Shown here: positions 58,495 to 64,000 of the stretch, piece after piece
How positions within the stretch are numbered: position 1 is the first letter of the stretch
Layout of the letters: each line of letters starts with the position of its first letter
Assembly (NCBI RefSeq): GCF_035946055.1
Contig: NZ_CP108364.1
Coordinates: 6,386,001-6,450,000 of the forward strand
DNA: 64,000 bases
Origin: Streptomyces sp. NBC_01341
GTDB lineage: Bacteria; Actinomycetota; Actinomycetes; Streptomycetales; Streptomycetaceae
Direction of reading: 5' to 3'
Program-made: the position numbers and the translations under genes
The notes under the pieces: model-generated
The model's input: the letters and a program-made list of their open reading frames with translations, nothing else
What the model was told of the DNA's origin: nothing
Databases searched by the model: none

Positions 58495-59037
58495 TCGGAT
58501 GCTTCGGCTGGGACTGTAGAAGGGATGTCAACCACACCAAGTGAGGGCGCGCGATCGCCACATGGCTGTGTGGCGCCTGACGGCAGGCTCAGCGCCTGCT
58601 GGTCGCGCACGACCAGCGCCGCGCTGACCTGACCTGTTGAGATGGCGAGCTGGGACCGGCAGCCTGTTGGGGCACTGGGGGATGTGCGTCGCTTCGGGTA
58701 CTGGGGACCACGTTACGCAGCTCGGCCCCCGGCACGCCCGTACCGGAGCGCCATAGGACTGAGGAACTCAGCGGCGTATCTCCCCGGCTGCTCACAGACC
58801 CGGCTCTGCGAGGGTTGAGCCAGGCCGCGCGCCCACACCGTGACTGGCTGGATGCTTCTGCTCGTTGCTCTTGGGAAGAGTGTCGTGGCAGCGTTTGACG
58901 CGTGTTCGATAACGGGGATGACATTGCAGGGCCGTCGGCTCGGCGTTCCGAGGTTTCGACCGAACCCGGGCGGTTCGGTCGACGGTCACGTCGGTAGCGG
59001 ACGGCCCCGGTCAGCTCGTGGACCGTACGGCCTCGGC
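58495..59037. other. Long intergenic region
   Basis: About 540 bases without a convincing gene. It holds an 8-bp hairpin at 58598-58617. One plus-strand frame near 58755-58895 (ELSGVSPRLLTDPALRGLSQAAR, then DWLDASARCSWEECRGSV) has plausible composition but no start or family. The region marks the change from core-like genes to the accessory tail. Confidence 0.4.
58598..58617. terminator. Hairpin downstream of yjbQ
   Basis: GCTGGTCG and CGACCAGC form a perfect 8-bp stem with a CGCA loop, about 100 bases after the yjbQ stop. It could end that transcript. Confidence 0.45.
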
Positions 59038-60603
59038 TCAGTTCTTGTAGAGCTCCCAGAACCTGAACACGGTTGAGACATCCAGGCAGTAGCCGAGGCC
59101 ATGAACGCCGTCGCGAACAACTCCGTACTGCTTGCCCTGCCACACGGGCAGGATCGGTACTTGATCAGCGACAATGTCCTGGAGGCGCTCGAATGCTTCG
59201 TCGGTGGTGCTGCGGTCGATCTCACCGGCAGTGCTCGGGATCAGGGCCTCGTTGATGGTCCGGTTCGAGTAATTGTTGCCCAACACGTTGCCCTCACCGA
59301 AAAAGGGCGCGGTGAAGTTGTCGGGATCCGGGTAGTCCGGTACCCACCCCTTGACGTAGACGCCGTACTTCCCCGCAGCGACATCCTTCTGGTAGCGGTC
59401 AAAGGGGACGGACTGCACGTCCACCCTGAACAGCCCGCTGGCATTGAGCTGGGCGGCAATCACCCTCAATTCCTGGTCAGTTGCCGGACCGTAACGGGAC
59501 GGAGTCGACCAGAGAGTCAGCTTGACCTTACTCGTAAAGCCTTCGGTGCTCAGCGCTGCGGCGGCTGCGCTCTTGGACGGGTGGGCGCCGTAGGTGTCGA
59601 AGAAGGCCGTATGGTGACCGGTGACGCCTGCGGGGATGATCGAGTACAGCGGGATCGCGGTGTCCTGGTAGACCTGTTGGATGAGGGCGTCCCGGTCGAG
59701 CAGGCGAGCGATGGCCTTGCGTACACCGATTTTCCCGACTACGGGGTCGTCCATGTTGAAGACCAGGTGCTGCACCTCGGCGCTACTGCCCTCTATGACC
59801 TCAATGCCCTTGCTGTCGTCCTCCTGACCGATACGGTCGATGTCGCGCGCGGTCAGGCCACGGTAGGCGATGTCGACCTTTCCTTCGACCACGGCTTCCT
59901 TCAGCCCATTCTGGTCGGAATGAAAAAACTTCAGCGTGACACCGGAGTTCTTTGCCTTGTAGCTGCCCTTGTAGTTCTCGTTCACCGAGAACTTAGCTTC
60001 GCCTTTTCCGAAGGAGTCCAGCACGTAGGGGCCTGAGCCGACAGCGTCACCGTCTTTGCGGAGGCCGTTGATCTCATACTGGTGGCGGTCGACAATGGAT
60101 CCGGCGGCGGAAGCAATCTTGCTGGGGAAAGTGGCGTCAGGGGATTTGAGGTGGAAGGCGACGGTTTTCTCGTCCAACGCTTCGACCGAGTCAAGCGTCT
60201 GGAACATGACTGCGGGGCCGGCCTCGTCATTGATCTTGAGTATTCGATCAAAAGAGAACTTGACATCCTCGACAGTGAGCGAGTCGCCATTGCTGAACTC
60301 GAGGTTGTCCCTGAGGGTGCATTCGTATACCTGAGCGCGCTTGTCCCTGAAGGAGCACTCCTCGGCGGCCTCTGGTTGCGGCTCCATGCCACCGTAGGGG
60401 AAACTGAGAAGCGTCTGGAAGACATTGTTGAACAAAAGCCAGGAGCCCGGGTCGTAACCTGAGGCCGGATCTGTGGCCAGAATGTCCTCCGACATTCCGA
60501 CAGTTATCGTTGGCTCGCTTGAAAAAGTTCCGCATCCGGTCAAATAAATGGGAGAAAGACCTGCGAGAAAAAGTAAAACCACCCATCGGTTACGAATTCT
60601 CAC
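59038..60603 (-). CDS. Peptide-binding lipoprotein (SBP family 5), orphan
   Basis: A 521-residue extracytoplasmic solute-binding lipoprotein. It starts at GTG 60603 with VRIRNRWVVLLFLAGLSPIYLTGCG, a signal peptide ending in the lipobox LTGC. The mature part is the DppA/OppA fold: DPASGYDPGSWLLFNNVFQTLLSF, NGDSLTVEDVKFSFDRI, VGSGPYVLDSFGKGEAKFSVNENY, and YPDPDNFTAPFFGEGN. It would deliver peptides or similar compounds to an ABC permease. No permease or ATPase gene lies nearby. Codon use is less GC-biased than in the neighbours, so it is probably acquired DNA. Confidence 0.92.
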   Translation of the reverse strand: MRIRNRWVVLLFLAGLSPIYLTGCGTFSSEPTITVGMSEDILATDPASGYDPGSWLLFNNVFQTLLSFPYGGMEPQPEAAEECSFRDKRAQVYECTLRDNLEFSNGDSLTVEDVKFSFDRILKINDEAGPAVMFQTLDSVEALDEKTVAFHLKSPDATFPSKIASAAGSIVDRHQYEINGLRKDGDAVGSGPYVLDSFGKGEAKFSVNENYKGSYKAKNSGVTLKFFHSDQNGLKEAVVEGKVDIAYRGLTARDIDRIGQEDDSKGIEVIEGSSAEVQHLVFNMDDPVVGKIGVRKAIARLLDRDALIQQVYQDTAIPLYSIIPAGVTGHHTAFFDTYGAHPSKSAAAAALSTEGFTSKVKLTLWSTPSRYGPATDQELRVIAAQLNASGLFRVDVQSVPFDRYQKDVAAGKYGVYVKGWVPDYPDPDNFTAPFFGEGNVLGNNYSNRTINEALIPSTAGEIDRSTTDEAFERLQDIVADQVPILPVWQGKQYGVVRDGVHGLGYCLDVSTVFRFWELYKN

Positions 60604-60660
60604 GTTATACCCCTTGTCTTCATTTCTGGTAAGCCTCAAGCGGGGAAAGTGAGCCATATC

Positions 60661-60678
60661 CAACCTGATGAAAGGTTG
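60661..60678. promoter_or_regulatory. Inverted repeat before the lipoprotein gene
   Basis: CAACCT-N6-AGGTTG is a perfect 6-bp inverted repeat about 60 bases before the GTG of the lipoprotein gene. It could be an operator. No regulator gene is adjacent. Confidence 0.4.
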
Positions 60679-60819
60679 TACTGGTGACCCCGACAGCGGA
60701 CGGCGAAGAAAGCTCCCTCTCAAGGCCCCTGCTGAACAGGCACCCTATCAGCCAAGATCATTAAGTCACCGGCATTGCTACTCGGATTTGTCCCGTACGT
60801 GCTGGTCGACGCAGGTTGG

Positions 60820-61370
60820 TCATGACCGGCCCGGAGTCCGGGCCCTCACCCGCGAGGTGCCCAGCGGCTGGCGCGGCCCGCGTTGGGGAACTCTCCGCCA
60901 AACCACCGTGGGGTCTTCGCCGTTGCCAGGTGCTCCCTCGCGGCGATCACCGCGACACCGTCCAGCGGATGCCGGCGCGCCGAGCCCCCCGCCAGGGCGT
61001 CCCCCGGTTCCTGGTGGGGACCCGGGGCGCCCGACGTCGGGGGTGGGGCACGCGATGCAGGGCTCCTCCAGTGCCACGACGACCATCACCGGAAGATCGG
61101 TGTCCTGCTGGATCACACCGGCGGTCAGGATCCGGCCGTCGAGGATCCGCTTCTTCACCGTGATGCACTCGTCCTTGTCCGCCGCCGTCTGTTCGGCCTC
61201 GACGAGGTGGCCGGCGAGAGGGGATTCTTCGATCTCGGGCAGGAAGTCGGCCCACGCCTGCTCCGCCTGCTCGTAGGCGGGCTCCAGGTCGTCGAAGCAG
61301 CCCGACTCGTCGACGTCGCGGTGTCTTTCGCGATTCCCCTTCAGGATCGAGGCAATGCTGCCAGCAGATG
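60820..61370 (-). pseudogene. Hypothetical gene without its 5' end
   Basis: A coherent frame begins SPGADTSAGSIASILKGNRERHRDVDESGCFDDLEPAYEQAEQAWADF, then LPEIEESPLAGHLVEAEQTAADKDECITVKKRILDGRILTAGVIQQDTDLPVMVVVALEEPCIACPTP. It has no ATG or GTG before that, only a stop directly upstream, where an IS-type remnant begins. A GTG at 61158 could start a shorter product. Beyond CPTPDVG the composition becomes poor, so the end may be frameshifted too. No family is recognised. Confidence 0.5.
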
Positions 61371-61560
61371 TGTCCGCTCCCGGTGATCAGCCGGCCGACG
61401 TCAGTCGCCAAGTCGGCTCAGGGGTAGCGGGCCGGCAGGCGGAGCCGGCCGCGGGTGCGGTGTTACGAGTCGGGCGGCGGTGGTGGACAGCCGGAGCCGC
61501 ATCAGTTTGGGTTCCCAGCGGCGGGCAGCGCCGGTGAGGGCAAGCATCGGCCGGCTACGT
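61371..61560 (-). mobile_element. IS1380-type transposase C-terminal remnant
   Basis: The frame MLALTGAARRWEPKLMRLRLSTTAARLV matches the C-terminal region of IS1380-type transposases (memory of the pattern ML.LTG.ARRWEPKRLRLRLF..AGRLV). It then shifts frame to RGRLRLPARYP, where a TGA replaces the expected Trp of PW, and continues ADLATDVGRLIT. Only about 190 bases remain, and no inverted repeats or N-terminal part were found. Confidence 0.65.
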
Positions 61561-62817
61561 GGCGTCGCGTCGTCGGCGCGCGCGCTCGAACTCAGCGTTG
61601 TCCGATATCCAAGTGCCGTGCTGTTCGAGCGAGGCGCAGCCCCCGCGGACGAAGGCACTCACCAGCTTCCGGTACCCGCTGATCCCGTCGACCAGGCTGT
61701 ACTCGACCCGGTACTCCGGATCCGACCCGCCTTCACCCTCGCGCACCGTCGTGACCCGGGCGACGGAGTCCGCGTAGAAGTGGAGCTGGATTCCCTCACC
61801 CATTTCGTCGTCCTCGATGGTGAACACCTCGTTGTCCGCGGCAGAGCGATCGCCGACGAACTCCCAGAACTCCGCGGTCGCGGTGCGGGGATCGTCCTGG
61901 ACCCACCTCTTCTCGACGCCCTTGTCGTCGGTGAACGACAGGATCGTCTTCCTCGCACTCTCGCCGAAGTCGGCGCGGTCGCCAGCAGCCTCCTCGTCGT
62001 CCTCCAGGGGTGTGTTCCTGGAGCGGCCCGCTGCCTCCGAGCACATCAGGAAGCTCACGGTGTGCACCGCCTCATCGACGAGCTCAGGGTGTGCACGGCG
62101 CACGGCCGCGTCGACCGTCGTCGCCATCCGGTCCCAGTCACGCTTGTCCGTTGCACGCTTTCCCCGACGCGGATCGCGGCCGATCCGCATCCCGGCGCAT
62201 GCCTGCTCCGCGGTGGCGATCACACGTATGACCTCGGGCAGCACCGCGGGGTCGACGGCATCAGGCAGCCGCCTCGGAACCGTCGCGCCGTGCAGGTACT
62301 GGCCCGTGAACCTCAGTATCGCGGTGTCGAGTGGGCCGAGTTCCGTTCCGCGCTCGGCGCGACGGCGGTTCGCGTGGTACTCCTGAGCCCGTTTCCCGTT
62401 GGACGTCTCTGTCGCCGTGCCCATCGCCGCGCAGACCTGACCGCGCTCGAGCAGATCGATGTCTGCTCCATGGGCGATGAGCCGACCCCTGTCCCACGGA
62501 ACGCGTCGGAAGAGAGCGTCGACGTCAGCACGCGAGGAAAGGAGGATCGGGTCCAGGAGTGCGACGGCAGCGCCCTCGTCGAGTCGGCCCCGGGTTCCGG
62601 CGGCGTCGCACAGCGGAAGAACCGCACTCCACAGCAGCAGGTGTCTGGCCAGGTCCTCCCGGATCACCGCAAGATGGGCTTCCTCGATCGAGAACATGAA
62701 TGTGCGAGGTGCGTGGTTGGCGTCGGCCCCGGCACCGAGCATCAGTTTCAGCTCACCGTCCTCCCGGATCACGTTCGGGATCCAGCCGCTCCTGCGCGTG
62801 AAAACGATGTCTCTCAT
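61555..62817 (-). CDS. DUF6357-like protein
   Basis: A 420-residue soluble protein with no signal or membrane segment. It begins RDIVFTRRSGWIPNVIREDGELKLMLGAGADANHAPRTFMFSIEEAHLAVIREDLARHLLLWSAVLPLCDAAG. The C-terminal half has TILSFTDDKGVEKRWVQDDP and QLHFYADSVARVTTVREGEGGSDPEYRVEY, strand-rich. The start resembles a Streptomyces family called DUF6357 as I recall it; this needs checking. The ATG at 62817 follows GGAG. The partner gene lies 100 bases upstream in the same orientation. The end overlaps the edge of the IS remnant by a few bases. Confidence 0.7.
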   Translation of the reverse strand: MRDIVFTRRSGWIPNVIREDGELKLMLGAGADANHAPRTFMFSIEEAHLAVIREDLARHLLLWSAVLPLCDAAGTRGRLDEGAAVALLDPILLSSRADVDALFRRVPWDRGRLIAHGADIDLLERGQVCAAMGTATETSNGKRAQEYHANRRRAERGTELGPLDTAILRFTGQYLHGATVPRRLPDAVDPAVLPEVIRVIATAEQACAGMRIGRDPRRGKRATDKRDWDRMATTVDAAVRRAHPELVDEAVHTVSFLMCSEAAGRSRNTPLEDDEEAAGDRADFGESARKTILSFTDDKGVEKRWVQDDPRTATAEFWEFVGDRSAADNEVFTIEDDEMGEGIQLHFYADSVARVTTVREGEGGSDPEYRVEYSLVDGISGYRKLVSAFVRGGCASLEQHGTWISDNAEFERARRRRDAT

Positions 62818-62916
62818 GGTCTCCGTCTTCCTCATCCGACGAGATGGTCGAGTCAGGCGTCGAACCGCACTCCGCCGAGTTCCGCTACGGAACACGCTCC
62901 ACCCCGAACCATCAGT

Positions 62917-63570
62917 TCATGACCACCGTTCACATTCGACGTCGAGACGCTTGTCGGTGCGCACCCAGACTTCGCCATCCGCGGCCTCAGCCGGGGCGTC
63001 GACTCGTTCGAGACCGAGGCATTCGATCAGCCCGAGCAGTTCGGCTCGTTCAGCCCGGTCATCGTCGACGCCGTGCGAGTCGAAGAAGACGTAGTACTGA
63101 TTGCTCGGATCTACGATGCCTGAATTCACCCAGATCCGGGCGACCTCTTCGATTGCTGCGGCTTCGGTCGTGATCGTGGCGGCTCGGGCAGCGCCGCGAG
63201 TCTCCGGTGACGCGTCGAGGTCGGCGAGGTCCGAGAACCACTGGCCGAAGTAGTCGAGGCCGGCATATCCGTTCTCGAAGAACAGCATGGCGCTCGGGAG
63301 GTATCGGTTGGGCCTGTCCACTTCGAGGTATTCGGACCGGCGTTGGCCCGCCACCTCGATCCGGGCGATCACACCTCGACCGGGCATGAGCACCAAGCTT
63401 TGGCCCGCCGGTTCATCCTCGATGGTGTAGCTTTCGGAATCTCGATTCCGGAAGAACGCGGAGAATGCCACGTACGCTTCCTGAGGGTCGCCTACGGACA
63501 CCTTCTGGTCGTTGCCATCACCGACAGCGAAGACGAACTGTTTCGGTCCGGGGTTGTAAGGGCGAGCCAT
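62917..63570 (-). CDS. Unknown protein paired with the DUF6357-like gene
   Basis: A 217-residue soluble, acidic protein without signal or membrane segment. It reads ARPYNPGPKQFVFAVGDGNDQKVSVGDPQEAYVAFSAFFRNRDSESYTIEDEPAGQSLVLMPGRG, then PSAMLFFENGYAGLDYFGQWFSDLADL, and VARIWVNSGIVDPSNQYYVFFDSHGVDDDRAERAELLGLIE. The Phe/Tyr-rich strands and acidic surface resemble immunity-type proteins, but no family is identified. It is upstream of the DUF6357-like gene in the same direction with a 99-base gap. Function unknown. Confidence 0.7.
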   Translation of the reverse strand: MARPYNPGPKQFVFAVGDGNDQKVSVGDPQEAYVAFSAFFRNRDSESYTIEDEPAGQSLVLMPGRGVIARIEVAGQRRSEYLEVDRPNRYLPSAMLFFENGYAGLDYFGQWFSDLADLDASPETRGAARAATITTEAAAIEEVARIWVNSGIVDPSNQYYVFFDSHGVDDDRAERAELLGLIECLGLERVDAPAEAADGEVWVRTDKRLDVECERWS

Positions 63571-63895
63571 ATGCGACCTTCCTCCACGTGTGATTCTCCA
63601 CAGCGTAGTCGCGTCAGATCAGGCGCACGGACCTGCCGTTCCTCGCCGACGAATTGCCGGAAGAGCTTGCCGCACCGGAGTCAGAGTTCCGCGCGCCTGC
63701 AGTTCGTTCGGCACGTTCACGCCCAGCGTCGGCTACGTCCCTGATCCGCTGCCCCGTGCGTGGCCCGGTGCGTCCGACGGCAGTCGACCAGGCCGCAGTC
63801 GGCTTGAGGTTCCTCGGTCAGTGGGTCCGGCCGAGCCGACCGGGCAGAGCGTGGCTCCAGGCCGGTGGCTGAAGACGGCAACTGCCTTTCCGAGG
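63571..63895. other. Intergenic, no gene seen
   Basis: About 325 bases between the unknown gene start and the FKBP stop. The promoter of the unknown gene should lie at its left end on the minus strand. No repeat, RNA or terminator was recognised. Confidence 0.4.
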
Positions 63896-64000
63896 TCAGG
63901 CCGAGCCGGGCCTCGCTCCGGCGGGCCCGCCCACGACTGTGAGCAGGTCCACGACGAAGATCAGCGTCGAGTTCGCCGGGATCGAAGAAGAGGGTGACTG
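63896..64000 (-). CDS. FKBP-type peptidyl-prolyl isomerase (C-terminal fragment)
   Basis: The last 34 codons of a gene that enters from the right edge. SIPANSTLIFVVDLLTVVGGP is the closing strand of the FKBP fold (IPxNxTLxFxVDLL). A short Ala/Gly/Pro tail follows. The catalytic part is outside the window. Confidence 0.8.
   Translation of the reverse strand, partial: QSPSSSIPANSTLIFVVDLLTVVGGPAGARPGSA

Noticed and set aside
58840..59076. A plus-strand frame beginning MTGWMLLLVALGKSVV
   Set aside because: The first residues look like a membrane helix but the rest is incoherent. There is no ribosome site, and it overlaps the end of the lipoprotein gene on the other strand.

Overview
The window is chromosomal DNA from a Streptomyces or very close relative. 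Base composition is very GC-rich throughout, start codons include many GTG and some TTG, and several families are typical of the genus: XRE-DUF5753 regulators, LPFR-type micro-proteins, CsbD, DUF7144, DUF6011, MurT-GatD, and a fused FAD/Fe-S lactate dehydrogenase. From memory, the order urease, secreted tripeptidyl aminopeptidase, then PfkA, GatD, MurT, peptide deformylase resembles the S. coelicolor region that carries urease and the third phosphofructokinase. That synteny was not checked here.

Layout. 0-4.6 kb is regulatory and partly decayed. It holds a WhiJ-like XRE gene (cut by the window edge) divergent from an RsbW-like ATPase, then an NlpC/P60 cell-wall hydrolase under a c-di-AMP (ydaO) riboswitch. 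A shattered clpP copy follows, and then a broken ABC-permease/TetR pair in which the permease carries an internal inversion. 4.7-9.3 kb is a complete ureABCFGD operon. 9.4-11 kb is a secreted tripeptidyl aminopeptidase. 11-15 kb holds a MerR-type gene behind a 32-bp perfect palindrome and an RsbQ-RsbP-like energy-stress pair whose STAS partner is frameshifted. 15-18 kb holds an orphan SUKH-4 immunity-type gene and a membrane Ser/Thr kinase.

18.5-23.5 kb is a stress/envelope cluster of small and disordered proteins. It contains a 43-nt poly-C tract and a gene whose second codon is a stop. 23.8-26.9 kb has a VOC protein, an SRPBCC protein, an HU-like protein without its DNA-binding arm, a 2H phosphoesterase and a CtaG-type oxidase assembly protein. 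27-33 kb is a conserved core: pfkA, gatD-murT, def, TetR with an acyl-CoA dehydrogenase that carries an in-frame palindromic repeat. 33-45.9 kb is housekeeping and accessory metabolism: glutathione peroxidase, GNAT, XRE-cupin, ClC, DUF2252, DUF389, TesB, a Ski2-like helicase, a YdjM-like protein and an ATP-dependent DNA ligase. 45.9-58.5 kb has NDH-2, a heterodimeric ABC exporter with complementary degenerate sites, a D-lactate dehydrogenase, a MarR regulator divergent from a second ABC exporter, a flavoprotein and a YjbQ protein. 58.5-64 kb is an accessory tail: an orphan, lower-GC peptide-binding lipoprotein, an IS1380-type remnant beside a beheaded gene, a DUF6357-like gene with an unknown partner, and the C-terminal end of an FKBP prolyl isomerase.

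Taken together, the window mixes stable core operons with clusters of visible decay (clpP, ABC permease, TetR, STAS, the poly-C gene, the IS remnant). The most unusual signal is the exact, in-frame inversion inside the ABC permease gene at about 3,534-3,813. No CRISPR array, tRNA, rRNA, complete insertion sequence or prophage was recognised.
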